DNA of 64,000 nucleotides. It comes from Oscillospiraceae bacterium (lineage in GTDB: Bacteria > Bacillota > Clostridia > Oscillospirales > CAG-272). Positions within the stretch are counted from its first letter, which is position 1. Each line of letters starts with the position of its first letter. Both the position numbers and the translations under genes were made by a program. The stretch spans positions 35,736 to 99,735 of the forward strand of contig SVQI01000005.1 of assembly GCA_015065455.1 (NCBI GenBank). The letters are read 5' to 3'. Under the pieces are notes generated by a model. The model did not search any database. It saw only the letters and a program-made list of their open reading frames with translations, and was not told where the DNA came from. Shown here piece after piece: positions 1-9,334 of the stretch.

Positions 1-3
1 CTC

Positions 4-160
4 TTTAGTTAAAGCAGAGTATTATTTTTTAAAAAATAATACAAAAAAACTTGAGCTTGACCAAAAAGGGATAATGCTTCTTTGGCTAAAGCAAAGTATT
101 ATTTTTAAAAAATAATACAAAAAACTTAAGCTTGACCAAAGAGAGATAATGCTTCTTTGG
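4..160. repeat. tandem duplication (about 77 bp) of the rnc 3' end
   Basis: Two near-identical units, about 4-83 and 81-160, lie head to tail. Each holds an AT-rich palindrome (about 19-42 and 96-118) followed by the sequence that, on the minus strand, encodes the last residues of RNase III (AKEALSLFGQA). The inner copy is the real rnc terminus with its stop at 126-128. The outer copy repeats that tail but reads through into further sequence. The palindromes could fold as weak terminators. The array may extend beyond the left window edge. Confidence 0.8.
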
Positions 161-851
161 CGGCATTTTGCTCAGACTCGCGTTTGCTTCTGCCCGAGCC
201 TCTGCCGATAACGTTATTATTCAAATAAGCCTCGGTTTCAAATATTCTTTCGTGCGCAGGACCGGTTTCTTTTACAAGCTTGTATTCCAACACGTCACCT
301 TGTTCTTGCTGAACAAACTGTTGAAGCATAGATTTATAATCCTTGGTGTTGCCTCTGAGAAGCATTTGCTTAATTTCTTCAGTGGCAAAAGGAAGTACGA
401 AAGTTTTAACGGGCTCAATTCCACCGTCAATATACATTGCCGCCAACAATGCTTCAAATGCGTCAGCAAGTAGCGACGGTCTTTCTCTGCCGTTTGTTAT
501 TTCTTCGCCGTGTCCAAGGAAAAGATATTTTCCGAGTTCTATTTGTTTTGCAAACTTTGATAAAGCTTTCTCGCAAACAGTTCCTGCTCTTACTTTTGAA
601 AGCTCACCTTCGGGTAGATCCGGGTAATTCGTATAGAGGTATTCACTTACCGTAAGCGACAGAATGGAGTCGCCGAAAAACTCAAGTCTTTCATTACATT
701 CTGATTTGACGTTTTTTGATTTCAGTTCGTTTGAAAAAGACGAATGGGACAAGGCCTTGAATAGTAGTTGTTTATCCTTGAAAGTGTAATTAAGCTTTTC
801 TTCAAGCCCTTGTACATTACTTGTTAATTCGTTTATATCGTATATATTCAT
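126..851 (-). CDS. rnc: ribonuclease III
   Basis: RNase III cleaves double-stranded RNA in rRNA precursors and mRNA leaders. The 241-residue protein has the usual length and order. The catalytic domain carries the signature NERLEFFGDSILS (about 53-65) and the second acidic cluster DAFEALLAAMYIDGG (about 130-144). A double-stranded RNA-binding domain spans about 170-240. The ATG overlaps the plsX stop by four bases, so translation is probably coupled to the end of the trmH-dprA-topA-trmFO-plsX-rnc run. The last 11 codons lie inside a tandem duplication. Identification is secure. Confidence 0.97.
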   Translation of the reverse strand: MNIYDINELTSNVQGLEEKLNYTFKDKQLLFKALSHSSFSNELKSKNVKSECNERLEFFGDSILSLTVSEYLYTNYPDLPEGELSKVRAGTVCEKALSKFAKQIELGKYLFLGHGEEITNGRERPSLLADAFEALLAAMYIDGGIEPVKTFVLPFATEEIKQMLLRGNTKDYKSMLQQFVQQEQGDVLEYKLVKETGPAHERIFETEAYLNNNVIGRGSGRSKRESEQNAAKEALSLFGQA

Positions 852-1867
852 TCATTATCGCCTGACTTTGCAGATTCTTTTTTTGTTAGCTGAGAGGTTT
901 GACGGGCTATTTCTATTATTATTCCCGTATTTACGTAATATATAGCCTGTTTAATTGCATTTTTTACAGCCTTTGCATCAGATGATCCGTGAGCCTTGAT
1001 TACAGGCTTGGAAATTCCAAGAAGGGGAGCGCCGCCGTATTCCGATGCGTCAAACTTTTTCTTGAATGATTTTAAAGTTCCCTTAAGTACCAATGCCGAT
1101 GCTTTTGTGAGAGCGTTTTTCATAAACAGTTCTTTAAGCTGTTCTATCATAAAAGAACCAAAGCCTTCGGTCATTTTAAGTACGACGTTGCCCGTAAATC
1201 CATCAGTTACTATGACGTCGGATTTTGCAAAGGGAATGTCTCTTCCTTCAATATTTCCTATGAAATTAACGTCGGATTCCTGAAGCTTTTTATATGCTTC
1301 TCTCTGGAGCTCTGTACCCTTGGTTTCTTCACTTCCGTTGTTAAGAAGTCCGACTGTGGGATTCTTGATTCCGTGAAGTCTTTCCATATAGATCGAACCC
1401 ATTTTTGCAAACTGTTCGAGATTTTCGGGAGTAACGTTTATGTTTGCGCCTGAGTCAACGAGAAGGGTAGGTCTTGCCAAAGGGAGAATGGTGCCGATAG
1501 CGGCTCTGAGACCTCTGATTCTTCTTACGATAAACGTAGCTCCTGCAAGAAGAGCTCCTGTATTACCCGCGCTTACAAACGCATCGCCCTTGCCTTCTGC
1601 CAGCATTTTTAAGCCTACGTTCATCGACGAGGTGTTTTTCTCGCGTACAACGCTCATAGCAGAGTCTTCCATAGTTATAAATTCAGGCGCGTCAACAATT
1701 TCTATCTTATCCATTGGGTATTCATTGTCAGCAAATGCCGCCAATATAATGGATTCATCTCCGACGAGCGTAATATCACAGCCGAATTCTTTTACAGCTG
1801 TAACTGCTCCTTCAACAAATTGTTCAGGTGCCTTATCTCCACCCATAACGTCAAGTATAATTCTCAT
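848..1867 (-). CDS. plsX: phosphate acyltransferase PlsX
   Basis: PlsX converts acyl-ACP and phosphate to acyl-phosphate for phosphatidic acid synthesis at the membrane. The 339-residue protein begins MRIILDVMGGDKAPE, the family N-terminus, and contains the conserved stretches FVSAGNTGALLAGA and YGGAPLLGISKPVIKAHGSS. A GGGAG ribosome site precedes the ATG. Many Firmicutes place fatty-acid genes or acpP between plsX and rnc; here the two overlap directly. Identification is secure. Confidence 0.96.
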   Translation of the reverse strand: MRIILDVMGGDKAPEQFVEGAVTAVKEFGCDITLVGDESIILAAFADNEYPMDKIEIVDAPEFITMEDSAMSVVREKNTSSMNVGLKMLAEGKGDAFVSAGNTGALLAGATFIVRRIRGLRAAIGTILPLARPTLLVDSGANINVTPENLEQFAKMGSIYMERLHGIKNPTVGLLNNGSEETKGTELQREAYKKLQESDVNFIGNIEGRDIPFAKSDVIVTDGFTGNVVLKMTEGFGSFMIEQLKELFMKNALTKASALVLKGTLKSFKKKFDASEYGGAPLLGISKPVIKAHGSSDAKAVKNAIKQAIYYVNTGIIIEIARQTSQLTKKESAKSGDNE

Positions 1868-1923
1868 AGATTATCTCCCAAACTATATGTTATAACAAGT
1901 AAAAGTATTTTTATTAATCAGAG

Positions 1924-3252
1924 TTAGATTTCTGATTTGATTATGTTTATGTATTCTAAAGAGCGGTTTGCCAATGCTTCGTTTCTAAAGCGTTTTCCAC
2001 CCTTTACCTTTTGTTCAAGGTTTGCCACAAGTCCAAAATTAGCGTTCATAGGCTGAAAATTCACGACGTTTTCATCACTTATATAGTGAGCTAAAGCGCC
2101 TATTGCGGTAATGTTGGGGAAGTCTATAAGGCTTTCGCCTTTAGCGTATCTTGCCGCATTTACACCGGCAACAAAGCCGCTTGAAGTCGATTCTACGTAG
2201 CCTTCAACTCCCGTCATCTGACCTGCAAAAAATACGTTCGGTTTTTCTCGCATAGAATAGAACTGATTCAGACATTTCGGGGAATTTATAAACGTATTTC
2301 TGTGCATAACCCCGTAACGAAGAAAGTTTGCGTTTTCAAGGCCCGGAATCATAGAAAAAACTCTTTTTTGTTCACCGAATGTAAGATGTGTCTGAAATCC
2401 GACGAGGTTGTACATGGTCTTTTCCGCATTTTCCTGACGGAGCTGAATAACGGCGTAAGGCTCTTTTCCGGTTTTTGGATCGGGAAGACCTACAGGTTTC
2501 AGCGGACCGTAGCGCAGAGTGTCATAACCGCGTCTTGCCATAACCTCAACGGGCATACAGCCTTCAAAAACGTTCGGCTTTTTCTGAGAGTCCTTATCAA
2601 ATTCTTTGAGTTGAGCTTCTTCTGCATTGATAAGATTTTCGTAGAAAACATCATATTCTTCTTTTGTCATAGGACAGTTGAGGTATGAAGCCTCTCCTTT
2701 GCCGTATCGCGATGCGGCGTATATCTTGTTCATATCAAGGCTTGAATATTCAACGATGGGCGCAGATGCGTCAAAAAACGATAAGTGAGATTTTCCGAGA
2801 TATTCTTCAAGATAATGCGAAAAAATATCCGACGTCAAAGGACCTGTTGCAACGACGGAAATCTCGTCTTCGGGAATTGAGGTTATTTCCTGCTCAATAA
2901 CGTTTATAAAAGGATTGGATTTGATTTCTTTTGTAATGTATTCGGAGAACTTATGTCTGTCAACAGCGAGAGCCGAGCCTGCTTCTACCTGAGTAGCGTA
3001 AGCAGCCTGCATTATCAAAGAGTCCATAAGATTAAGCTCCTCTTTGAGAAGACCCACCGCGTTGGTAAGACAGTTACTGCGCAGAGAGTTCGAGCAAACG
3101 AGCTCTGCAAGATTATCACTTGTGTGCGCAGGTGTCATTTTTTGAGGTTTCATTTCGTAGAGGTCGACGTAGACTCCTCTCTTTGCCGCCTGATAAGCGG
3201 CTTCGCAGCCTGCCAGCCCTCCGCCGAATACGTTTATCTTTTTTTGTTCCAT
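1924..3252 (-). CDS. trmFO: folate-dependent tRNA (uracil-5-)-methyltransferase TrmFO
   Basis: TrmFO makes ribothymidine at position 54 of tRNA using methylene-THF and FAD. The 442-residue protein starts with the FAD-binding motif [14 protein letters not shown] (about 8-21) and has the family stretch [13 protein letters not shown] and the C-terminal [16 protein letters not shown]. It sits 26 bases after topA on the same strand, an arrangement common in Firmicutes. Formerly annotated gid or GidA-small. Confidence 0.96.
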   Translation of the reverse strand: MEQKKINVFGGGLAGCEAAYQAAKRGVYVDLYEMKPQKMTPAHTSDNLAELVCSNSLRSNCLTNAVGLLKEELNLMDSLIMQAAYATQVEAGSALAVDRHKFSEYITKEIKSNPFINVIEQEITSIPEDEISVVATGPLTSDIFSHYLEEYLGKSHLSFFDASAPIVEYSSLDMNKIYAASRYGKGEASYLNCPMTKEEYDVFYENLINAEEAQLKEFDKDSQKKPNVFEGCMPVEVMARRGYDTLRYGPLKPVGLPDPKTGKEPYAVIQLRQENAEKTMYNLVGFQTHLTFGEQKRVFSMIPGLENANFLRYGVMHRNTFINSPKCLNQFYSMREKPNVFFAGQMTGVEGYVESTSSGFVAGVNAARYAKGESLIDFPNITAIGALAHYISDENVVNFQPMNANFGLVANLEQKVKGGKRFRNEALANRSLEYINIIKSEI

Positions 3253-3278
3253 AATTATTTATATTATTGTTAGTTATA

Positions 3279-5552
3279 TCAGTCTTTTTTTGTTTCTTCG
3301 CGGCTATAATTGCATTTTTCGTTTCTGCAGTATACAAGCTTTTTTCTCTTCTTCATGAGGAGAATATCACCGCATTCGGGGCATTTTTCGTTTGTAGGAA
3401 TATCCCATGATGAGAAGTTACATTCGGGATATTTTTCGCAGCTGTAGAATGTAATGTGCTTTTTACCGCCCTGTTTGGTAACGATTTTTGAGCCGCAAAC
3501 GGGGCACTTAACGCCCGTATCTTTTGTTATCTGTTTTGTGTTACGGCATTTGGGGTAAGCCGAACACGCATAGAAAGAACCGAATTTTCCTGAACGGATA
3601 ACCATTTCTGAACCGCATATTTCGCAAGTCATACCTGTTTTTTCTGCTTCCTTGGTTTCCTTCTTTTCATTTTTCTCTTCTTTGGGCTTTCCGTTTTTAT
3701 CAAGAGGCTTTGTGTTACGGCATTCGGGGTAGTTGGGACATGCGGCAAACTTGCCGTATCTTCCGTTTTTAACTATCATTTTAACACCGCAATGCTCGCA
3801 GATAATGTCGGTTTCTTCGGGAGGAATATCTATTTCGCCGTTTTTAGCCGCTTCCTCTGCCTTTGCAAGACATACTTTGAAGCCTTCGTAGAATTCAGAC
3901 AAAACGTGAAGCATATTATCGTTTCCGTTTTCGATAGCGTCAAGTCTGTCTTCAAGCTGAGCTGTAAATTTATAGTCAATAATATCGGGGAAGTTTTCCA
4001 TTATAAGCTTGGTTGTCATTTCACCAAGATATGTGGGTTTAAGCGATTTTCCCTCTCTCGTAACGTAATCTCTTGCAATAATGGTGGTAATAATAGGTGT
4101 ATACGTACTGGGTCTGCCTATTCCTTTTTCTTCGAGCTGTTTAACCAATGATGCTTCAGTGTATCTTGGAGCGGGTTCTGTAAAGTGTTGCTCGGGCAAA
4201 ACTTCTTTCTGTTTTAAAATTTCGCCTTCGGATACTTCAACAAGCTTAGTTTGTTTTTCGGTATCACCGAGCTCGCTGTAATCACCGGGATCGTAAACTG
4301 ATAAAAATCCGGGGAACTTAACGTTGTAACCGCTTGAATGAAATACGTATCCGTTTGATACGATTTCTGCATTAACTGTATTAAGCTGAGCTGATGCCAT
4401 CTGTGATGCCAAAAATCTGTCCCAGATAAGCTTATAAAGCTTGTATTGATCGGAAGAAAGATATTTCTTGATATTATCGGGATCAAACTTCATAGACGAA
4501 GGTCTGATGGCTTCGTGAGCATCCTGAGCTGTTGATTTTGATTTATAAAATCTCTTTGAAGAAGGGTAGTATTCTTCGCCGTATTTTGTTTTTATATAGT
4601 TTTCAGCCGCTTCCGATGCTTCCTGCGAAATTCGGAGTGAGTCTGTACGCATATAGGTTATAAGACCGTGTACACCGCCGTTTTCGCTTCCGAGGTTAAC
4701 ACCTTCGTAAAGCTCCTGCGCTATCTGCATTATCTTCTGTGAACGGAAGTTCAGTTTTCTTGACGCTTCCTGCTGAAGTGTTGAAGTTGTAAAGGGGGGA
4801 GCGGGATTGCGGTTTTTAATCGCTTTTTTCACAGACTCAACAACAAAGTTTCCGCTTGTAACAGCATCAAAGACCTTGTCTGCATCTTCTTTTGAGCCAA
4901 GCTCCATCTTGCCGTTCTTATCTCCGTAAAATACAGCCTTGAGACCTTTTGACTGGGAGTTAAGAAGCTGAGCTGTAATCGTCCAGTATTCTGTCGGAAC
5001 AAAAGCTCTTATTTCTTCTTCTCTTTCAACGATAAGACGTGTAGCAACAGATTGAACACGGCCTGCAGACAAACCGCTTTTAAGGGTCTTCCAAAGAAAA
5101 GGACTTGCCTTGTAGCCAACTATTCTGTCAAGTATACGGCGTGTTTGCTGTGAGTTTACAAGGTCCATATTTATGGGCTGGGGATTTTTTATTGCTGCCT
5201 TGACTGCGCTTTTTGTAATCTCGTTAAAAGATATTCTTTTTGCCTTTGAAGGATCAATGCCGAGAGCATTGGCAAGATGCCAGGAAATAGCCTCACCTTC
5301 GCGGTCAGGGTCAGTTGCGAGGAAAACTTTATTTGCGTTCTTTGCTTCTTTTTTAAGCTCTGTTATGAGAGGGCCTTTGCCTCTTATGTTTATATAACGA
5401 GCTTCAAAATTATTATCTATATCCACGCCGAGAGTGCTTTTGGGAAGGTCGCGTACGTGGCCCTTGGATGCGGTAACCTTATATCCGCTGCCGAGGTAAC
5501 CTTTAATTGTATTTGCTTTTGCGGGAGATTCCACTATAACGAGATTTGACAT
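3279..5552 (-). CDS. topA: DNA topoisomerase I
   Basis: Type IA topoisomerase that relaxes negative supercoils. The 757-residue protein opens with a Toprim domain (LVIVESPAKANTIKGYLG, with DPDREGEAI near residue 80). The active-site tyrosine is in GLITYMRTDS near residue 300. The C-terminus carries four cysteine-rich zinc ribbons from about residue 590 to the end, each with CxxC pairs (for example CEHCGVKM and CEICGSEM). An ATG with an upstream GAGGTG fixes the start. It lies between dprA and trmFO in one transcriptional direction. Confidence 0.97.
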   Translation of the reverse strand: MSNLVIVESPAKANTIKGYLGSGYKVTASKGHVRDLPKSTLGVDIDNNFEARYINIRGKGPLITELKKEAKNANKVFLATDPDREGEAISWHLANALGIDPSKAKRISFNEITKSAVKAAIKNPQPINMDLVNSQQTRRILDRIVGYKASPFLWKTLKSGLSAGRVQSVATRLIVEREEEIRAFVPTEYWTITAQLLNSQSKGLKAVFYGDKNGKMELGSKEDADKVFDAVTSGNFVVESVKKAIKNRNPAPPFTTSTLQQEASRKLNFRSQKIMQIAQELYEGVNLGSENGGVHGLITYMRTDSLRISQEASEAAENYIKTKYGEEYYPSSKRFYKSKSTAQDAHEAIRPSSMKFDPDNIKKYLSSDQYKLYKLIWDRFLASQMASAQLNTVNAEIVSNGYVFHSSGYNVKFPGFLSVYDPGDYSELGDTEKQTKLVEVSEGEILKQKEVLPEQHFTEPAPRYTEASLVKQLEEKGIGRPSTYTPIITTIIARDYVTREGKSLKPTYLGEMTTKLIMENFPDIIDYKFTAQLEDRLDAIENGNDNMLHVLSEFYEGFKVCLAKAEEAAKNGEIDIPPEETDIICEHCGVKMIVKNGRYGKFAACPNYPECRNTKPLDKNGKPKEEKNEKKETKEAEKTGMTCEICGSEMVIRSGKFGSFYACSAYPKCRNTKQITKDTGVKCPVCGSKIVTKQGGKKHITFYSCEKYPECNFSSWDIPTNEKCPECGDILLMKKRKKLVYCRNEKCNYSREETKKD

Positions 5553-5607
5553 TTATACACCTCATATATTTTATGGGATTTATTTTTAATATTATCTTGA
5601 CGGAGCG

Positions 5608-6843
5608 TTATGAAAGAATAAAGCATCCGCCGGGTAATGCATTTACTATACCTTGAATTTCTAAAATTGTCAATGAAGACATTATGTCCGAAACGGAAAT
5701 ATTCGTGTCTTTTGCAATTTCCTCAAGAGTTTTTGGTGTGTTTTTTGATAAACATAAAGCGACCTTTCTCTGCTCATCGGGGAGATTATCAAAAGAGGGA
5801 AGTATTTCTTCTTCGGTTTTTAAAGTTATATTTTCGAATTCTTCTTTTTTGAAAAAACTTTGTTGAAGAATCGTTTTTTTCGGTTTTGATTTTAGCAAAA
5901 CGGCATTCTCGGGATTATATTTAGAATTGTTTGCTTTGTTTTTTATTGGATTAAGCCTGATTTTTTCGGGATACAGAAACTCATATTCGCGCAGAATGTC
6001 GTTTGCATCTTTTACTGCAATAGCTCCCGATTGGATAAGACTGTTAGGTCCTAAGCTGTTGTATTCGCCAAGTCTTCCGGGAATTGCAAAAAGATCTCTG
6101 TTTTGTTCTTTTGTTTTTTGTGCGGTAATCATAGCTCCGCTTTTTATCTGCGCTTCAATAACCAAAGTTCCGAGCGATAAACCGCTGATAATACGGTTTC
6201 TTTGAGGAAACGAATAACGCGTTGCTTTTGTTCCGGGTGCGTATTCGGAAATTAAAGTTCCGCTAACGCTGAGACTATCGTAAAGCTCTGAATTTTCTTT
6301 AGGATATACTATATCAACACCGCAGCCCAAAACTGCAACTGTTTTGCCACCGGCATCAAGCGCCGCCTTGTGACAAACCGAGTCTATTCCAAAAGCCATT
6401 CCGCTGACAACAAAGGCTCCGTTTAGCGCTAAATCAAACGATATTTCATAAGCGCATCTGCAACCGTAGGGTGAGGGAGTACGAGTGCCTACCGTGCCTA
6501 TACACACCTCTTTATCAAAATCGGGAAGGCGTCCTTTGTAGTATAACAGAACGGGTGGATTTTTAATCGTGCGAAGTCTTGAAGGGAACAGTTCATCTCC
6601 GTAAGGAAGTATGCCGATATTCTCCTTCTGACAGATTTTAAGTATTTCTACAGCTCTGTCGGTTTTTTTGTCCGAAAGGGCTGTTATTTGCTTATTGTTA
6701 AGTGAAAAAACTTTTGTAAGTTCTTCCTCTGTGGCTGAATATATCTTTTCCACAGAACCGAAGGTGTGATATAAAATACTGAATGTCGGGGTATCGGGAG
6801 CGCATTTTTCGCTCAGCCATACCCAATAAAGCAAATTTTCCAT
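5608..6843 (-). CDS. dprA: DNA processing protein DprA
   Basis: DprA loads RecA onto single-stranded DNA taken up during transformation. The Rossmann-like core contains GTVGTRTPSPYG, the dinucleotide-type loop VVSGMAFGIDSVCHKAAL, AVLGCGVDIVYPKEN and FPQRNRIISGLS. A short linker leads to a C-terminal winged-helix domain. I prefer the ATG at 6843 (ENLLYWVWLSEK follows, the family N-terminus), 11 bases after the preceding stop. An in-frame ATG at 6873 would overlap the upstream gene. No other competence gene is visible, so its role may be general recombination. Confidence 0.94.
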   Translation of the reverse strand: MENLLYWVWLSEKCAPDTPTFSILYHTFGSVEKIYSATEEELTKVFSLNNKQITALSDKKTDRAVEILKICQKENIGILPYGDELFPSRLRTIKNPPVLLYYKGRLPDFDKEVCIGTVGTRTPSPYGCRCAYEISFDLALNGAFVVSGMAFGIDSVCHKAALDAGGKTVAVLGCGVDIVYPKENSELYDSLSVSGTLISEYAPGTKATRYSFPQRNRIISGLSLGTLVIEAQIKSGAMITAQKTKEQNRDLFAIPGRLGEYNSLGPNSLIQSGAIAVKDANDILREYEFLYPEKIRLNPIKNKANNSKYNPENAVLLKSKPKKTILQQSFFKKEEFENITLKTEEEILPSFDNLPDEQRKVALCLSKNTPKTLEEIAKDTNISVSDIMSSLTILEIQGIVNALPGGCFILS

Positions 6844-6854
6844 TTGTAATTTTT

Positions 6855-7637
6855 TTACCTGTATGTTTCCCAAAGTATAACTGATGCCGCCGAGGAAACG
6901 TTAAGCGATTCGGCACCTGCTTCCATTGGAATTATTGTGGTTCCCGAACAGCTTTGTATGACTTTTGAGTCAAGTCCGTGGCCCTCGTTGCCCATAACGA
7001 AGCAACAGTTTTTGATTTTTTCCGTTTTCTGAATCGGAACGGCGTTTTTTGTAAGGGCTGTAGCGTAAACGGGAAAACCTTTTTTTCTTATATCTTCGAT
7101 AGTTTTACAAAGATCGTCTGTTCTGTAAGTCGATATTCTGAACATAGCTCCCATAGAAGCTCTGATCGTTTTCTGATTGTAAATATCTGCGCTGTCACTT
7201 GAAATTATAAGCGTCATTTTTCCGAAAGCTGCCGACGTTCTTGCGATAGTGCCCATATTTCCGGGATCCTGAATGGATGACAGAATCAGACAAGCTTTGC
7301 TAAAGTCAATGCTGTCAGCATTATCATAGCGTTTATGTAGATTGTCAAGATACTTTGCGCGGCATATTATTCCTTCGGGGGCTGAATTTTCCGACAGCTT
7401 TTGGCAAACCGAGTCGGATACGAGTACGCTGTTTTTTAAGGCTGCAATATCGGGATGCTTTTCAGAGCATTTTTCGGTGAGAAAAATACGCTCTATTTCC
7501 ACTCCCGAGCTTATTGCTTCTCTTGTGAGTTTTATGCCTTCAAAAAGAAAGGATTTGTTTTCTTCACGGTGTTTTTTGTCTTTGAGTTTTGCAGTTTCCA
7601 CCACAAGCGGATTGTTTCTGCTCGTTATAATATCCAA
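6855..7637 (-). CDS. TrmH/SpoU-family RNA 2'-O-methyltransferase
   Basis: SAM-dependent 2'-O-ribose methyltransferase of the SPOUT class. It has the three family motifs: NMGTIARTSAAFG, VMGNEGHGLD and IPMEAGAESLNVSSAASV near the C-terminus, plus an N-terminal RNA-binding substrate domain. The start is most likely the TTG at 7637, preceded by GGGAGGA at a spacing of about 6; the in-frame codon at 7661 lies upstream of that ribosome site. Whether the target is 23S rRNA (RlmB-like) or tRNA cannot be told from sequence. It precedes dprA closely. Confidence 0.92.
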   Translation of the reverse strand: MDIITSRNNPLVVETAKLKDKKHREENKSFLFEGIKLTREAISSGVEIERIFLTEKCSEKHPDIAALKNSVLVSDSVCQKLSENSAPEGIICRAKYLDNLHKRYDNADSIDFSKACLILSSIQDPGNMGTIARTSAAFGKMTLIISSDSADIYNQKTIRASMGAMFRISTYRTDDLCKTIEDIRKKGFPVYATALTKNAVPIQKTEKIKNCCFVMGNEGHGLDSKVIQSCSGTTIIPMEAGAESLNVSSAASVILWETYR

Positions 7638-7726
7638 AAATATATCCTCCCTTTTTTTCAAAAGTAATAAAATTCAGTGTGGTTTTTACAAAAGTATACA
7701 AAAAGCTACCTTGCCTTTTGTAGCAC

Positions 7727-7753
7727 AAAAACCCGGGAAATATCCGGGTTTTT
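7727..7753 (-). terminator. intrinsic terminator after rplT
   Basis: A stem AAAACCCGG/CCGGGTTTT with a short loop lies just past the rplT stop. It is flanked by A and T runs, so it could work in both directions. Confidence 0.8.
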
Positions 7754-7767
7754 GTTAGTGTTATAAC

Positions 7768-8124
7768 TTATTTAAGTGCAGCTTTAGCTTTTTCTACGAT
7801 TGCTGCAAAAGCGTCCTTATCGGAAACAGCAATTTCAGCAAGCATCTTTCTGTTAAGATTGATTCCTGCGAGCTTAAGACCGTGCATAAGCTGTGAGTAG
7901 TTGATTCCGTTTACCTTTGCCTGAGCAGAGATTCTTGTGATCCAAAGTGCACGGAAATCTCTCTTCTTCTGCTTTCTTCCTACGTATGCGTAGTTACCGC
8001 TCTTCATTACGGCCTGTTTAGCCATCTTGAAGTGTTTGCTCTTTGCGCCCCAGTAGCCTTTAGCGAGCTTGAGCATTTTATTTCTTCTCTTACGAGTCAT
8101 CATAGCGCCTTTAACTCTTGCCAT
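7768..8124 (-). CDS. rplT: 50S ribosomal protein L20
   Basis: Binds 23S rRNA early in large-subunit assembly. The 118-residue protein is standard length, with the basic N-terminus [20 protein letters not shown] and the conserved [19 protein letters not shown]. Last gene of infC-rpmI-rplT. In Bacillus L20 also represses this operon through a leader RNA; that is family knowledge and is not proven here. Confidence 0.98.
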   Translation of the reverse strand: MARVKGAMMTRKRRNKMLKLAKGYWGAKSKHFKMAKQAVMKSGNYAYVGRKQKKRDFRALWITRISAQAKVNGINYSQLMHGLKLAGINLNRKMLAEIAVSDKDAFAAIVEKAKAALK

Positions 8125-8158
8125 TGTATTATCCTCCTGCTTTCAATCAATTTATCAA

Positions 8159-8350
8159 TTATTTAATAAGTGTTCTTACTGTCGGTGCCATAGATTCGCT
8201 AAGGTAACCAGCTTTTCTCAAGCTTCTCTTACGCTTTGCGTTCTTAAGACCGAGGTTATGACGGTGATGCGAGTGATTGATTTTTACTTTGCCGCTCTTT
8301 GTGAGAGTGAATCTCTTAGCAGAGGCGCTGTGTGTTTTCATTTTTCCCAT
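8159..8350 (-). CDS. rpmI: 50S ribosomal protein L35
   Basis: Small (63-residue) basic large-subunit protein with the typical MKTHSASAKRF start region and HSHHRHNLGLKNAKRKR. It lies between infC and rplT, the conserved bacterial order. An AGGAG site precedes the ATG. Confidence 0.98.
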   Translation of the reverse strand: MGKMKTHSASAKRFTLTKSGKVKINHSHHRHNLGLKNAKRKRSLRKAGYLSESMAPTVRTLIK

Positions 8351-8436
8351 AATAATGGACTCCTTTCTGGTTTATGCGTCATTGTACCGTTTTTTGTTTG
8401 GTACCGCAAACTTCTAAAATATTTTTGTGTATTTTA

Positions 8437-8988
8437 TTACTTTGAATTTTTAACGGGAACTATCATCATTGACATAAATCTGCCTTCAAGCGTAGGCTTT
8501 TTGTCAACCGTGCCAAGCTCCTTACAAGCTTCTTCAAACTGTGCGAGTAACTGCTGTCCGATTTCAAGGTGTGTCATCTGGCGTCCTTTGAACTTAACGA
8601 TAACCTTTACCTTATCTCCGCTCTTCAAAAATCTGTGAGCGTGGTTAACCTTTGTGTTGAAATCGTTTACGTCAATTCTGCACGAAAGCTGAATTTCTTT
8701 TGTTTCGATAGTCTGCTGTTTCTTTTTTGCTTCCTTTTCGCGTTTGTCGCGTTCAAAGCGGAATTTTCCGTAGTCCATAATCTTGCATACGGGCGGGTCG
8801 GACTGTGCAGACATAAGTACAAGGTCAAGCCCTTTATCGTATGCTGTTTCCAATGCATCTATAAAGCTCAACATACCGAGCTGTTCGCCGTCGTTGGAAA
8901 TAACTCTGAACATCTTGCTGTCGGAGCACTTAAGCTCGGACTTGATGTCCTCATTGATTATGTTGTCTTTGCTGTTCGTGTTTTTTAT
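8437..8988 (-). CDS. infC: translation initiation factor IF-3, probable AUA start
   Basis: IF-3 binds the 30S subunit and discriminates against non-AUG start codons. The N-domain (INEDIKSELKCSDSKMFRVIS), linker and C-domain (MDYGKFRFERDKREKEAKKK; KVIVKFKGRQMTHLEIGQQ) are complete. No ATG, GTG or TTG has a ribosome site near the expected N-terminus. A strong GGAGGTG (8996-9002) lies 9 bases before an ATA at 8988 and 6 before an ATA at 8991. The canonical in-frame ATG at 9078 would add about 30 unrelated hydrophobic residues. E. coli infC uses AUU for autoregulation; the AUA start here is an inference by analogy. Confidence 0.93.
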   Translation of the reverse strand: MKNTNSKDNIINEDIKSELKCSDSKMFRVISNDGEQLGMLSFIDALETAYDKGLDLVLMSAQSDPPVCKIMDYGKFRFERDKREKEAKKKQQTIETKEIQLSCRIDVNDFNTKVNHAHRFLKSGDKVKVIVKFKGRQMTHLEIGQQLLAQFEEACKELGTVDKKPTLEGRFMSMMIVPVKNSK

Positions 8989-9002
8989 TATAAAACACCT
9001 CC

Positions 9003-9138
9003 GAAAAATAAAAAATTGCACGAAACCGATAACAACTCCGTACAAAATATATGTATGGCAAAAATAGCCGTACAACATTTATTAACCCGTACAAGTCTGT
9101 GCCGTGCAGGTGAGAACGGAGCGTTCTGCTTCTTTTTA
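9003..9138 (-). promoter_or_regulatory. infC operon 5' leader, possible L20-type control region
   Basis: About 150 transcribed bases lie between the promoter and the infC ribosome site. A small hairpin (AGAAC/GTTCT, near 9113-9128) and several short complementary segments are visible. In Firmicutes this position often holds an L20-binding leader with a terminator. I see no clear terminator here, so control would be translational if it exists. Confidence 0.35.
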
Positions 9139-9145
9139 CCGTGTA

Positions 9146-9174
9146 ATTATATCACGTAGTCTCCCCTTTGTCAA
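9146..9174 (-). promoter_or_regulatory. sigma-A promoter of infC-rpmI-rplT
   Basis: On the minus strand a perfect TTGACA (9169-9174) and a perfect TATAAT (9146-9151) are separated by exactly 17 bp. This is the strongest consensus promoter in the window. Confidence 0.9.
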
Positions 9175-9220
9175 GGGGAAAAGTAAAAAAATTCATATTA
9201 ATACCGTTTGGGTATTTCTA

Positions 9221-9249
9221 TTGCAATTTTACTGGCGGTGTGTTATAAT
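9221..9249 (+). promoter_or_regulatory. sigma-A promoter before the stalk-domain/VanY genes
   Basis: TTGCAA (9221-9226), 17-bp spacer, TATAAT (9244-9249). It is followed at 9267-9288 by an AT-rich perfect inverted repeat (two 10-base arms, 2-base loop) in the initially transcribed region, which could be an operator or RNA hairpin. Confidence 0.8.
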
Positions 9250-9334
9250 AAATTAATTTCAAGGGGTTAATTATATTTATATAATTAATTAAATGGAAGA
9301 TAAATCTGAAGACTAATTTTGTCGGAGTGTATTT

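Noticed and set aside
9293-9316. 7-residue ORF after the 9221 promoter
   Set aside because: No ribosome site and too short to distinguish from chance.
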